Source: Gemmata massiliana
GTDB taxonomy: Bacteria; Planctomycetota; Planctomycetia; Gemmatales; Gemmataceae
Length of the DNA stretch: 64,000 nt
NCBI RefSeq assembly: GCF_901538265.1
Contig: NZ_LR593886.1
Span: 6,221,738 to 6,285,737, forward strand
Direction of reading: 5' to 3'
Shown here: positions 8,806 to 17,834 of the stretch, piece after piece
Layout of the letters: the number at the start of each line of letters is the position of its first letter
Numbering within the stretch: position 1 is the stretch's first letter
Made by a program: the position numbers and the translations under genes
The notes under the pieces: model-generated
Databases searched by the model: none
What the model was told of the DNA's origin: nothing
The model's input: the letters and a program-made list of their open reading frames with translations, nothing else

Positions 8806-11511
8806 ATGCGGTTGATTCTCGCGCTGTGTGTCGTTTCGTGTGCCGTTCCCGCCCGTGCCGCTGACCCCGCCCCGAAACCGACCGCAGCCCAACTCGAATT
8901 CTTCGAGACGAAGGTGCGGCCGGTGCTGGCCGATCACTGCTATTCGTGCCACGGCACGAAGAAACAGAGTGCCGGGCTGCGCCTCGATACGTCGGCCGGC
9001 ATCAAGACCGGGGCCGACGACGGTCCCGTTATCGTGCCCGGCGACCCGGCCAAAAGCCGGCTCATCAAGTCCGTGCGGCGCGAAAACGAACAGGCGATGC
9101 CACCCAAGGCACCGCTCCCGGCCGACGCAGTCGCGGTGCTCGTGGAATGGGTGAAGGCCGGCGCCCCGGTGCCCGCCGACATCGCCAAAGAACCAACCGC
9201 CGATCCGAAAAAACACTGGGCTTTCCAACCCGTGAAGGAACCCGCGGTCCCGACCATCGCGAACCCCAAATCACCGATCGTAAATCCGATCGATGCGTTC
9301 GTGACCGCGAAGCTAACCGAAAAGGGACTGGCACTCGCGCCGCGTGCCGACAAGCGCACGCTGATTCGCCGCGCGTACTTCGATCTGATCGGACTTCCTC
9401 CAACCGCCGAGGAAGTGGAAGCGTTCGTGAAGGATGAAGCACCGAACGCCTGGGAGAAGCTGATCGACAAGCTACTCGCGTCGCCGGCTTACGGCGAACG
9501 GTGGGGCCGGTACTGGCTCGACATCGCCCGCTACGCCGACTCGAAGGGCTATGTCCTCACGCAAGAACGCTCTTTCGCGTTCTCCTACACCTACCGCGAC
9601 TACGTGATCCGCAGCTTCAACGAAGACAAGCCCTACGACCGGTTCGTCACCGAACAGATCGCGGCCGACCTGCTGCCGCTCGGCGACGACAACCGCGCAC
9701 TCGCCGCGATGGGTTTCCTCACGCTCGGTCGGCGCTTCCTCAACAATCAGGAAGATATCATCGACGACCGCATCGACGTCGTCACGCGGGGATTCATGGG
9801 GCTCACCGTGACCTGTGCCCGGTGCCACGACCACAAGTACGACCCGATCCCTACGAAGGACTATTACTCACTCTACGGCGTGTTCGCGAGCACCAACGAG
9901 CCGGCCGAACCGCCGCTGATCGGCGAAACCAAGCGCACCGCCGAAGTGATCGCCTACGAACAAGAACTCGAAAAGCGCGAAGCGGATTTTAAAGCCGAAA
10001 TCGCCAAGCGCCACACGGCCACGCTCAAGAAGCTCCGCGAACCGGCCGCGATCGCCGAATATCTCCGCGCGGTGCTGGACATGCGCGGTAAGTCGAACAT
10101 GGAAGTGCAAGGCGCTTTGCGCCAGCGCGACCTGCTCCGCCAGGTATTCGATCGCTGGCGCACGTTCCTCGAAGCGGAATGGAAGGCCAAGTCGCCGGTT
10201 TACGCGCCGCTGCTTCAACTCGTGGCGGTTCCGGAGAAAGATTTCGAGGCGAAGGCGCTCGGTGTGCTCCCGAAGGACGCGAACGCCCTCGTGCTAAAAG
10301 CACTAACGGACGCGAAACCGAAGACGCTGAAGGCCGCAGTGGAAGCCTTCGCAAAGGTCGTTGGCGCGCCTCTGCCCCCGGGCGAACTCACGAAAGAACA
10401 AGCCGAGGTATTCAAAGTTTGGAACGCGGGCGGACCGCTCGACATCCCGCTCGCCGATGCGGACAAGCTCCAGAACCGCCTCGATCGCGACGCGCTGGCC
10501 GCGATCCGCAAGAAGATCGATGCGTTCAAGGCCGGGAACCCGCACGCCCCGCCTCGCGCTCACGTTCTGAAGGAGAACCCGCAGCCCACGCAGCCCGTTG
10601 TGTTCCTTCGGGGGAACCCGGGGAACCGCGGTCCCCAAGTGCCGCGCCAGGCGCCCGAAATCGTGACCGGTGTGAACCGCAAACCGTTCACGCAGGGGAG
10701 CGGCCGGCTCGAACTCGCGAAGACCATCGCCAGCCCCGAGAACCCGCTCACCGCGCGCGTGATGGTGAACCGCGTGTGGCTCGGGCACTTCGGACAGGGC
10801 CTCGTGCGCACGCCGTCCGACTTCGGCGTGCGGTCCGACCCGCCGGTCCAACCGGAACTGCTCGACTGGCTTGCTAGCGGGTTCACAAAAGACAGTTGGA
10901 GCGTGAAGCGGCTCCACAAGCGGATCATGCTCTCGTCCACGTACCAGCAGTCGAGCGCGGTATCGGGCGATCTGTACAAGCTCGACCCCGAAAACCGCCT
11001 GCTCTCACACCAGAACCGGCGCCGGCTCGACTTCGAGGGCCTGCGCGACTCGCTGGTCGCGGCATCCGGTCGGCTCGATCTCGCGCAAGGCGGGAAGCCG
11101 ATCGATCTGTTCAAGGCGCCGTTCTCGACGCGCCGCACCGTGTACGGCCTGATCGACCGCACGAACATGCCGGGCACGTTCCGCGCGTTCGACTTCGCCA
11201 GCCCGGACACCCACAGCCCGCAACGGTTCCAGACCACCGTTCCGCAACAGGCGCTGTTCCTGCTCAACAGCCCGTTCGTGCAAGAACAGGCGAAGTCGCT
11301 CGCGACACGCAAAGAGATCGCCGACGCGAAGACGCCACAGGAAAAAGTGAAGGCGCTGTACCGCGTCGCGCTGAGTCGTAACCCGACGACCGAAGAAGTT
11401 GCACTCGCGCTCGAATTCGTGACCGGCGACGACGCCAAGAGCGCGTTCGGGAGCTGGCCGCAACTCGCCCAAGTGCTGCTCTTGAGTAACGAGTTCGCGT
11501 TCGTGGATTAA
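8806..11511 (+). CDS. Secreted PSCyt1-DUF1549-DUF1553 protein
   Basis: The 901-residue product starts at the ATG at 8806, which gives a signal peptide (MRLILALCVVSCAVPARA). PSCyt1 follows with C45-YS-C48-H49, then DUF1549 containing CARCHDHKYDPIPTKDYY, a long charged helical insert (about 395-610) and DUF1553 (ARVMVNRVWLGHFGQGLV). The two CXXCH motifs predict haem c attachment in the periplasm. The partner DUF1501 gene follows 137 bases downstream, the usual planctomycete gene pair. The electron-transfer role is inferred from the motifs; the family has no settled function. Confidence 0.9.
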   Translation: MRLILALCVVSCAVPARAADPAPKPTAAQLEFFETKVRPVLADHCYSCHGTKKQSAGLRLDTSAGIKTGADDGPVIVPGDPAKSRLIKSVRRENEQAMPPKAPLPADAVAVLVEWVKAGAPVPADIAKEPTADPKKHWAFQPVKEPAVPTIANPKSPIVNPIDAFVTAKLTEKGLALAPRADKRTLIRRAYFDLIGLPPTAEEVEAFVKDEAPNAWEKLIDKLLASPAYGERWGRYWLDIARYADSKGYVLTQERSFAFSYTYRDYVIRSFNEDKPYDRFVTEQIAADLLPLGDDNRALAAMGFLTLGRRFLNNQEDIIDDRIDVVTRGFMGLTVTCARCHDHKYDPIPTKDYYSLYGVFASTNEPAEPPLIGETKRTAEVIAYEQELEKREADFKAEIAKRHTATLKKLREPAAIAEYLRAVLDMRGKSNMEVQGALRQRDLLRQVFDRWRTFLEAEWKAKSPVYAPLLQLVAVPEKDFEAKALGVLPKDANALVLKALTDAKPKTLKAAVEAFAKVVGAPLPPGELTKEQAEVFKVWNAGGPLDIPLADADKLQNRLDRDALAAIRKKIDAFKAGNPHAPPRAHVLKENPQPTQPVVFLRGNPGNRGPQVPRQAPEIVTGVNRKPFTQGSGRLELAKTIASPENPLTARVMVNRVWLGHFGQGLVRTPSDFGVRSDPPVQPELLDWLASGFTKDSWSVKRLHKRIMLSSTYQQSSAVSGDLYKLDPENRLLSHQNRRRLDFEGLRDSLVAASGRLDLAQGGKPIDLFKAPFSTRRTVYGLIDRTNMPGTFRAFDFASPDTHSPQRFQTTVPQQALFLLNSPFVQEQAKSLATRKEIADAKTPQEKVKALYRVALSRNPTTEEVALALEFVTGDDAKSAFGSWPQLAQVLLLSNEFAFVD

Positions 11512-11635
11512 GGCGAACGGCCGGCGTGAGCCGGCTGGTGCTCTACCACCCATAAACCACCCAATTTGCGCCGTGCACCTACTGCGGCGCTCGGACCGAC
11601 CCTCCCAACCAGCCGGCTCACGCCGGCCGTTCGCC
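11512..11635. repeat. Palindromic repeat, family C (27-bp perfect inverted ends)
   Basis: A 27-base arm beginning GGCGAACGGCCGGCGTGAGC (11512-11538) is repeated as an exact reverse complement at 11609-11635, giving a 124-base element without an ORF. It starts at the base after the stop codon of the preceding gene. A degraded single arm of the same family lies at 36968-36994, so this is a dispersed element as well as a likely RNA hairpin between the two genes. Confidence 0.8.
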
Positions 11636-11648
11636 CGGAGATGTGACC

Positions 11649-13082
11649 ATGTTCCCGTCCGCAATGTCCCGTCGCGAACTGCTGACCCGGGCCGGGGTCG
11701 GTATGGGGTTGCTCGGTCTCACGCAGCTCATGGGCGACGCCGGGTTCCTCGCGTCACACGCGAATGCGGCCGACGGACTCAATCCGCTGGCGCCGAAGAA
11801 ACCGCCGTTCCCCGCGAAGGCGAAGCGCGTCATCCACATCTTCGCCAACGGCGGGCCGTCGCAGGTCGACACCTTCGACCCGAAGCCCGCGCTGGACAAG
11901 TACGCGGGCAAGACCCTGCCCACCACGAACCTGCGGACCGAGCGCCGAACGGGTGCCGCGTTCCCGTCGCCGTTCAAGTTCCAGAAGTACGGCAAGAGCG
12001 GACTCGAAATTAGCGAGATCTTCGCAAACACTGCGAAGCACGCCGACGACATCTGCGTCATCCGCTCGATGCACGCGGACGTGCCGAACCACGAGCCGTC
12101 GTTCCTCCTGATGAACTGCGGCGAGCCGCGGCAGATCCGGCCCAGCATGGGTTCGTGGGTCACCTACGGTCTCGGGACCGAGAACCAGAACCTGCCGGGT
12201 TTCGTCGCAATGTGCCCGAACGGGTACCCGCTCCAAGAAAACCAGAACTGGCAGTCCGGGTTCCTCCCCGGCGTGTTCCAGGGCACCTACGTCGATTCCA
12301 AGCACACCGACGTGGAGAAGCTCGTCGAGTACGTGAAGAACAAGGTGACCTCGAAGACCGACCAGCGGAAGCAGCTCGACCTGCTCGCGCGGCTCAACGG
12401 GATGCACCAGTCCGCGCGCCCCAACGACCCGCAACTCGAAGCACGCATTCAGTCGTTCGAGCTGGCCGCGCGCATGCAGACCGAAGCGGGCGAGGCGTTC
12501 GATGTCACCAAAGAACCCAAGCACGTCCTCGAAGCCTACGGCCCCGGGGAGCAGGCCCGCAGCCTGCTACTCGCCCGGCGCCTCATCGAGCGCGGGGTGC
12601 GGTTCGTGCAGGTGAGCCACGGGCCGGTGCAGCCGTGGGACAGCCACGACGACCTGGAAAAAGAGCACCGCCGACTCGCGGGCCAAGTCGATAAGGCCAT
12701 TGCCGCGCTCATCTCCGATCTCAAGCGTCTCGGGCTGTTCGAGGAAACGCTCATCCTGTGGGGCGGCGAGTTCGGGCGCACGCCGGTGGTAGAACTACCC
12801 ACGCCGGGGTCGAACCAGGGCAAAGTCAACGGCCGCGACCACAACCACTGGGGCTTCTCGGTGTGGCTGGCCGGCGGCGGCGTGAAGGGCGGACAGGCGA
12901 TCGGCGCGACCGACGAGTTCGGCTTCAAGGCCGTGGAGAAGCCGATTCACGTTCACGACCTGCACGCGACCATGCTCCACCTGCTCGGGTTCGATCACGA
13001 GAAGTTCACCTACCGCTACGCCGGGCGCGATTTCCGCCTCACCGACGTTCACGGCAAGGTGGTGAAGGAAGTGTTGGCCTGA
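11649..13082 (+). CDS. DUF1501 protein (Tat-type N-terminus)
   Basis: This 477-residue protein is the second DUF1501 member in the window. The ATG at 11649 is chosen over the GTG at 11643 because GGAG at 11637-11640 sits eight bases upstream. A twin-arginine-like motif (MSRRELLTRAGVGMGLLGL) near residues 6-24 predicts Tat export. Family motifs are IFANGGPSQVDTFDPKP and LWGGEFGRTPVVELPTPG with the later GRDHNHWGFSVWLAGGG. It forms a pair with the upstream PSCyt1-DUF1549-DUF1553 gene and is convergent with the M16 unit, from which a perfect hairpin separates it. Confidence 0.9.
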   Translation: MFPSAMSRRELLTRAGVGMGLLGLTQLMGDAGFLASHANAADGLNPLAPKKPPFPAKAKRVIHIFANGGPSQVDTFDPKPALDKYAGKTLPTTNLRTERRTGAAFPSPFKFQKYGKSGLEISEIFANTAKHADDICVIRSMHADVPNHEPSFLLMNCGEPRQIRPSMGSWVTYGLGTENQNLPGFVAMCPNGYPLQENQNWQSGFLPGVFQGTYVDSKHTDVEKLVEYVKNKVTSKTDQRKQLDLLARLNGMHQSARPNDPQLEARIQSFELAARMQTEAGEAFDVTKEPKHVLEAYGPGEQARSLLLARRLIERGVRFVQVSHGPVQPWDSHDDLEKEHRRLAGQVDKAIAALISDLKRLGLFEETLILWGGEFGRTPVVELPTPGSNQGKVNGRDHNHWGFSVWLAGGGVKGGQAIGATDEFGFKAVEKPIHVHDLHATMLHLLGFDHEKFTYRYAGRDFRLTDVHGKVVKEVLA

Positions 13083-13095
13083 GCTCTGAAACCTG

Positions 13096-13294
13096 AGACC
13101 GCGGGCGCCTCGCCCGCTACTCCACATCTCCGATCGTGTTGCGTGTGTTCGAGGCTCATTTGTGGGCCTCGAACACACGCAACAGCGTTTTGTGCTTTGT
13201 TAGATCGGGCAGCCTCGCTACACGATTCGCGGGCCCCAGCACCATCTGGAGCACACTTCGATCTGGGAGTGGCGGGCGGGGCGCCCGCGATCCA
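13096..13294. repeat. Nested inverted repeat in convergent intergenic region
   Basis: A GC-rich arm around CCGCGGGCGCCTCGCCCGCT (about 13099-13118) is matched as an imperfect reverse complement at about 13270-13290, enclosing the perfect hairpin at 13138-13183. The layout resembles a short non-coding repeat element between the convergent DUF1501 and M16 genes. Confidence 0.5.
13138..13183. terminator. Perfect 18-bp stem-loop between convergent genes
   Basis: GTTGCGTGTGTTCGAGGC (13138-13155) pairs exactly with 13166-13183 around a 10-base loop. It lies midway between the ends of the plus-strand DUF1501 gene and the minus-strand M16 gene, so it can form in both transcripts. It lacks a strong U tract; termination is inferred from position and stem strength. 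Confidence 0.5.
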
Positions 13295-13304
13295 GGGGAA
13301 AGCA

Positions 13305-14561
13305 TCACACAGCCTTACCCACGGTCCCGTTCAGCTCCGTCATCGGGCCGAACGCGACCACCGTGGTCCGGTCGATCGGGTAGGCGTCCAGGTACGCGCG
13401 GATGTCCTTCTGCGTAACCGCGTCGAAGTTCGCCAGTTCGGTGTCCACGTCGCGGTATTCGCCCGTGTACGTCCACATGGACGCGATCGCCATCATCCGC
13501 CCCATCGGGCGCTCGCTCCGGCGCACCACGCGCGACAGGATCTTGTTCTTCGCCTGTTGCAGTTCCGCGTCGGTGATGCCGTCGCGCTGAACGTCCTTCA
13601 GGATCTTCTCGATGCGGGCGAGGTTCTCGGCCGTGTTGTCCGGCTCGCACGTCAGCGACACGAAGATCGCGCCGCTCCCGTCGTTCTCGGCGTACCCGAA
13701 GTCGGCCGACTCCGCGTGCCCCGGGTCGACGAGTTCCCAGTACAACCGGCTCCCGCTGTAGTCGCCCACGGCCAGCGCCACCGTGTCGGCCGCGTAGCGC
13801 ATCTTCGAGTCGGCCGGCGGGCCGTTGCCGACGAACAGTGCGTACTCCTGCTGGACCTTCTCGCGCGTCAGCACGTGAAGCCCACCGGGTGCGTCGGTCC
13901 ACTCGGTGCGGTTCTCACGCCCCACGATATCCGTGTTCCACGTCGAGCACGCATCCGAGATCAGTTTGACGAACTCGTCCCAATCGAAGTTCCCGGCCGC
14001 GGATGCAACGATGTTGTTCGCCGCGTACCGACGCGAGAAGTAAGCGTACATCTGGTCGCGCGTGAGTGCGCCGACGCTCTCCAGCGTGCCCAGGACCGAG
14101 TTCCCGAGCGGGTGCGACTTGTAGTAGATGCGCCGGGCGTGATCGGACATCACCGAGTCCGGCTGGTCGTCGTACAGTTTGATCTCTTCGAGAATCACCT
14201 TCTTCTCGGTGTCGAAGTCGTCCTGGCGCAAGCTCGGGCGCAGCATGTCCGCGAGCACGTCCACCACTTTCGGCAGGTACTCGGGCAGCACCGCGGCGTA
14301 GTAAACGGTGTTCTCCTCGCTGGTCGAGGCGTTGTTGTTGGCCCCGATCCGGTCGAAGTCGAGGTTCACCTGCTCCGCGGTCCGGCGCGCGGTGCCCTTG
14401 AACATCATGTGTTCGAGGAAGTGCGACACGCCGGCCTCGGCCGGGGTTTCGTCCCGGGCGCCCGTGCGAACAAAGAACCCGACCGCAACGGACCGCGCCG
14501 AGGGGCTGGTTTCGCCGATGATCTGCAACCCGTTCGGGAGGCGGTGCGAGTGAAAGGGCAT
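13305..14561 (-). CDS. Zinc-dependent M16 peptidase (PqqL/MPP-like, active subunit)
   Basis: This 418-residue protein is of the size of single M16B subunits. It carries the inverted zinc motif HXXEH at residues 47-51 (H47-FLE-H51) followed by MMFKGT, and a downstream glutamate-rich helix (KKVILEEIKLYDD) supplying the usual third ligand. No signal peptide is visible, so it is probably cytoplasmic. It is the last gene of the unit GNAT, M16-like partner, 46-residue membrane protein, M16 peptidase. M16B enzymes often work as an active/inactive pair, and the upstream partner lacks the zinc motif, which fits. The substrate is unknown. Confidence 0.9.
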   Translation of the reverse strand: MPFHSHRLPNGLQIIGETSPSARSVAVGFFVRTGARDETPAEAGVSHFLEHMMFKGTARRTAEQVNLDFDRIGANNNASTSEENTVYYAAVLPEYLPKVVDVLADMLRPSLRQDDFDTEKKVILEEIKLYDDQPDSVMSDHARRIYYKSHPLGNSVLGTLESVGALTRDQMYAYFSRRYAANNIVASAAGNFDWDEFVKLISDACSTWNTDIVGRENRTEWTDAPGGLHVLTREKVQQEYALFVGNGPPADSKMRYAADTVALAVGDYSGSRLYWELVDPGHAESADFGYAENDGSGAIFVSLTCEPDNTAENLARIEKILKDVQRDGITDAELQQAKNKILSRVVRRSERPMGRMMAIASMWTYTGEYRDVDTELANFDAVTQKDIRAYLDAYPIDRTTVVAFGPMTELNGTVGKAV

Positions 14562-14593
14562 AGCGACCCTGCGGGGTAAACTCGAATGGGACT

Positions 14594-14708
14594 AAATCCG
14601 AAACTCGAAACGACACCGAACCGCGAAGCACAACCACCCTTGAGGGCCTTACCAGGAACCCGAAACGCTATCAGGTTTCGGGTTTCGTGCTTCGCGTTTC
14701 GGATTTAC
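14594..14708. repeat. Imperfect inverted repeat within the M16 unit
   Basis: AAATCCGAAACTCGAAACGA with a following GCGAAGCAC (about 14594-14630) is mirrored by an arm reading GTGCTTCGCGTTTCGGATTT at about 14689-14708. This non-coding element lies between the 46-residue gene and the M16 peptidase gene and would form a long imperfect hairpin in the transcript. Confidence 0.5.
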
Positions 14709-14716
14709 TTCACATC

Positions 14717-14857
14717 TCAGGCGTACCCGCGGAAGAAGTACACCCACGAAAGCACCGCGGCCAACCACGTGAGCACGCCGCCCAGGTACAGGAACACGAT
14801 GGGCGCGGTCACTTCGTCGGCTTCGGCCACTACGGACTGAGTTCGGTCGGTCGTCAT
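14717..14857 (-). CDS. 46-residue single-pass membrane protein between two M16 genes
   Basis: I translated this small frame directly. It starts MTTDRTQSVVAEADEVTAP, then has one hydrophobic span (IVFLYLGGVLTWLAAVLSWV) and a short tail YFFRGYA before TGA. It has an ATG start and begins seven bases after the stop of the upstream M16-like gene, a spacing typical of translational coupling. It has a charged N-terminus, probably cytosolic, and one membrane span. It could tether the M16 pair to the membrane, which is inference from position only. Confidence 0.65.
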   Translation of the reverse strand: MTTDRTQSVVAEADEVTAPIVFLYLGGVLTWLAAVLSWVYFFRGYA

Positions 14858-14864
14858 CACGGTC

Positions 14865-16100
14865 TCACGCAGAAATAGTTAACGGGTTCTTACCAAGGGT
14901 CACGAGAGCCACGTCACGGACCGGGTGGCGCTCCAGGTGGGCCATTACCGCGGCCGGGGTCAGCGCGTCGATGGCACCTTGGATCTCATCAAATGAGCGC
15001 ACCCGGCCGAGGAAGTACCAGTCGCCCGCGATGCTGCTCGCCCGGGCACCGGTGGACTCCTCTGCCATAATCAGCGACGATTTCAATCCGGCCTTCACGC
15101 GATCGATCTCGTCCACGGTCACGCCGGCTTTGAGCTTACGCAGTTCGGAGAGCGTCACGTCGAGCGTCTCTTGGGCGCGGTCCGGTCCGGTACCCGCGTA
15201 GCCGATCATCGAGCCGCGATCGCGGAACGATTCGTGCCGCACGCCGACGGAGTAGCACAGCCCGCGCTTCTCGCGCACTTCTGTAAAGAGTCGCGCGCTC
15301 ATGCCGCCGGAAAGCACCCCCTCCGCAGCGCGAGCCGCGAAGTAATCGGCGTGCCCGATCGGTACGCTCGGGTACGCGAACGCGATCTGCGTTTGGGCCG
15401 AATCTTTGAAGAGATGCTCAGACTTCGGTTGGTGCGACTGGGGAACCACGTCCGGCACGTTACCGGGCTCCCACGCGCCGAACAGCTTCTCGATGCGGGC
15501 CTTCAGCGCGCCCCACTCGATGTTGCCCGCCACCGCGATGATCGCCTTGTTCGGCCGCACGAACTTCTGATAGTGCGCCCGGACCGCGTCGATGGTGAGG
15601 CCCTCAATGTCTTCGGATCGCCCGCGCCGGTCCTTGTTAAGCGGCGCGGGGTAGTAGCGCCGATGCAACTCGACCATCACCTTGCCTTGCGGCGAATCTT
15701 CGAGGCTCTCGATGTCCTGAATCGAGAGCGCCTGCACCGGTTCGAGTTCTTCTTCGGGCAGCCGCGGTTTGAGAATGATGTCAGCGTAGATGTCGAGGAG
15801 CGGCAGGAGGTTGCGAGCGAGCGCGGAACCGCCCAACCGCATGTTCACGATGCCCGCGCTCTCGCTCCGGTCGACACCAAGGTTATCGAGCGCGAGGGAC
15901 AGTTCGCGACTATCCCGGTCGCCGGCGCCGCGCGTGAGCATCTCGGCCAACACAGTCGCGATCCCGAACTGACCGTCCGGGTCGAACGCGGACCCCGCGG
16001 GGATCAGGAAGTTAACCGCCACCGAGCGCACGTGGTCCATGCGCTCCGCCAGCAGCACCAGTCCGTTGGGCAAAGTGTGCTGGTGTACCTGTTGTCCCAC
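14865..16100 (-). CDS. M16 peptidase-like protein lacking the zinc motif (inactive partner subunit)
   Basis: The GTG at 16100 is chosen because AGGA lies eight bases upstream and the resulting start (MGQQVHQHTLPNGLVLL) lines up with the neighbouring M16 protein (MPFHSHRLPNGLQII); an upstream ATG at 16166 has no such support. In the 411-residue protein the HXXEH position reads T-VL-A-E, so zinc cannot be bound in the usual way. In M16B heterodimers the second subunit is typically degenerate and helps bind substrate, which fits a partner of the active enzyme encoded downstream. No export signal is seen. Confidence 0.85.
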   Translation of the reverse strand: MGQQVHQHTLPNGLVLLAERMDHVRSVAVNFLIPAGSAFDPDGQFGIATVLAEMLTRGAGDRDSRELSLALDNLGVDRSESAGIVNMRLGGSALARNLLPLLDIYADIILKPRLPEEELEPVQALSIQDIESLEDSPQGKVMVELHRRYYPAPLNKDRRGRSEDIEGLTIDAVRAHYQKFVRPNKAIIAVAGNIEWGALKARIEKLFGAWEPGNVPDVVPQSHQPKSEHLFKDSAQTQIAFAYPSVPIGHADYFAARAAEGVLSGGMSARLFTEVREKRGLCYSVGVRHESFRDRGSMIGYAGTGPDRAQETLDVTLSELRKLKAGVTVDEIDRVKAGLKSSLIMAEESTGARASSIAGDWYFLGRVRSFDEIQGAIDALTPAAVMAHLERHPVRDVALVTLGKNPLTISA

Positions 16101-16182
16101 GGATTCGTTCCTGTTGGAAGCGCCGACCCGGGCGCGATACTTCGGGCACGGAATGCTCGTCCCCATTCTACGAACGGGGGTG

Positions 16183-16746
16183 TCACAACCCAACGCCGAC
16201 CGTGTCCGGGTGCGGCAATTCGACGGCCCGGTAGAGCGTTTTACACGACCGGAACCCGAGCGCGCGGTACGTGTGGACGGCTGGACCGTTGGTCGCGGTC
16301 ACTTCGAGGAACGCCCGGCGTACCCCGACCGTCAGAAACCCTTTCAGTGCCTGCAATAAGAGCGCGCGGCCCAATCTCAATCCGCGGTACTCCGGCACCA
16401 CACCCAGGTTCTGAATCCCGCCGAAGCGGTTTTCATCGAACAGTCCTTGTACGGTACCAGCCAAGCCGTCGGGACCGGAGAGCAACCACGTCGCCTGCGG
16501 GCAGAACTCCGGGCGGTACCGGATCGCGGCCATCAGATCACGGCACCCCGTCCGCGAACCGAGGCTCGGAAACACGAGCGCGTCCGTTTCGTTCCGAAAA
16601 CACGCGAATTTCACCTCTGCGTGGCGGTCCAAAAGCGAATCGTCCCAGGCAATCCATGAAAACCCGGTCGGCAGTTCGATTTGTGGGAGCAGGTGCCCCA
16701 GCCCTAGCTCCATCCGATGTCGCTTGAAGTATTTAACGTTCGCCAT
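16183..16746 (-). CDS. GNAT-family N-acetyltransferase
   Basis: The 187-residue protein carries the GNAT acetyl-CoA motif (NLGVVPEYRGLRLGRALL, about residues 113-130), preceded by a beta strand and followed by a helix and ATNGPAVHTYRALGF, the usual C-terminal GNAT signature. The ATG at 16746 follows GGAG by seven bases. It is the first gene of the minus-strand M16 unit; whether it modifies the peptidases or is merely co-transcribed cannot be told. The acceptor substrate is unknown. Confidence 0.82.
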   Translation of the reverse strand: MANVKYFKRHRMELGLGHLLPQIELPTGFSWIAWDDSLLDRHAEVKFACFRNETDALVFPSLGSRTGCRDLMAAIRYRPEFCPQATWLLSGPDGLAGTVQGLFDENRFGGIQNLGVVPEYRGLRLGRALLLQALKGFLTVGVRRAFLEVTATNGPAVHTYRALGFRSCKTLYRAVELPHPDTVGVGL

Positions 16747-17576
16747 CACTCAGCTCCACAGCTGCACGCATCGTACCAGCGGGAGAGGCGCGACACAACG
16801 GGCGCGAGCAAGCTGCGTCTCACACATGCATGTGGTTGTAGCCGGAACCAGCGCTCAGGCTAACAATGACTAACCTTTTGGCTCTGGACAAGCCACCATC
16901 TCGACACAAATTACACGTAGTCAAAGACTTGCCGCCAAAATAACGTGAGAAAAGGCTGCAAAAAATGCTAACAACGGCTAACACAAGCTCCAATTTCTGC
17001 CCGCCAAACCACCCGGAAAACCCACCCACAAGAGTGACGACAGCCGAACATGGTGAGGAAAGCCACTCTCGCACCTGCGCCCTGCAAAGGCAGGTTCGCG
17101 GTACATCAACTCCGCCACCGGCAATCAGCCACGTCACAAACTAAACAACATCCAAATTATACCACTGTGAACAAAAGAATACAATCAATTTTTCCACCTA
17201 ATTCCGCGTTTCACAGCAGTCCTCAAGTAGCGCCGGCTGTGCATCGCGCACCCAACAGTACAAAATTGCGCACTCGGTGGCGCAAAATGGAACAGCATTT
17301 CGACACCAATCGATCTTTCATTTACCAGACCATCAAATCCGCGAGCTTCTCTCGTCACCCGAAAGCATCCATCTCGCCAGCGCCACAACGCAATTTGTGC
17401 CCGATTCAGTACGAGATTTCATTCACACCTGAATGCCCCACGAGCTGCGCTCCAGAGATGAGAAATTTGCCTCATTGCGGCCGACGGTTTGCTCTAATTT
17501 TGCGGGTTCAAAACTGCAACCAACAGCGACGTTCGATGTGTGAGCCTGCCGCACGGCAGATTCAAGGAGACTGCGA
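16747..17576. other. Low-GC gene-poor stretch
   Basis: These 830 bases contain no gene I can support. Base composition falls clearly below the neighbours; for example I count 23 G/C in the 60 bases at 17161-17220. Two 16-base near-copies of GCTAACAATGACTAAC occur at 16859-16874 and 16967-16982 (two differences, 108 bases apart). Frames of 105 (minus) and 191 (plus) codons exist but look random in composition and lack ribosome binding sites. The stretch may be acquired DNA or a long regulatory region for the small gene at 17577. Confidence 0.6.
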
Positions 17577-17834
17577 ATGGGGTCCAATCTCTGTAGTGAC
17601 GACCTACACGATTGGTTCGTGGTGAGGTTCCTGACGCTCCCTTCGGCAACGCTCGCCGACGCAATTCGCGACCTTGATGAACTGGACGACGACGAAAAAC
17701 AAAACCTGAATCAGCACATGATCTTCCCGTTCGGAGCGGACGACATCCGGTCCGAGCTGACACAGCTCATCGCGATTCACGGCGAATACACGCGCGTGAA
17801 CGAGTTCGACAGCCACTTGCCGGCCGGGTACTGA
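17577..17834 (+). CDS. Small acidic hypothetical protein
   Basis: This 85-residue soluble protein is unrecognised. A strong AAGGAG at 17563-17568 stands eight bases before the ATG, so I regard it as a real gene. The sequence is acidic and helical (LADAIRDLDELDDDEKQNLN) with no cysteine-rich motif beyond one N-terminal Cys. It is isolated: a low-GC gene-free stretch lies upstream and a repeat-bearing gap downstream. The function is unknown. Confidence 0.65.
   Translation: MGSNLCSDDLHDWFVVRFLTLPSATLADAIRDLDELDDDEKQNLNQHMIFPFGADDIRSELTQLIAIHGEYTRVNEFDSHLPAGY

Noticed and set aside
15171..16727. 518-codon plus-strand frame opposite the M16-like and GNAT genes
   Set aside because: It spans two well-supported minus-strand genes and has no recognisable domain.
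16820..17137. 105-codon minus-strand frame with hydrophobic stretches
   Set aside because: It contains a possible membrane segment (LELVLAVVSIFCSLF), but has no ribosome binding site and no neighbour context; kept only as part of the gene-poor region.
17050..17625. 191-codon plus-strand frame in the low-GC stretch
   Set aside because: Composition is rich in Ser, Pro, His and Cys without a hydrophobic core pattern, no ribosome binding site is seen, and it runs across the strong ribosome binding site and start of the real gene at 17577.
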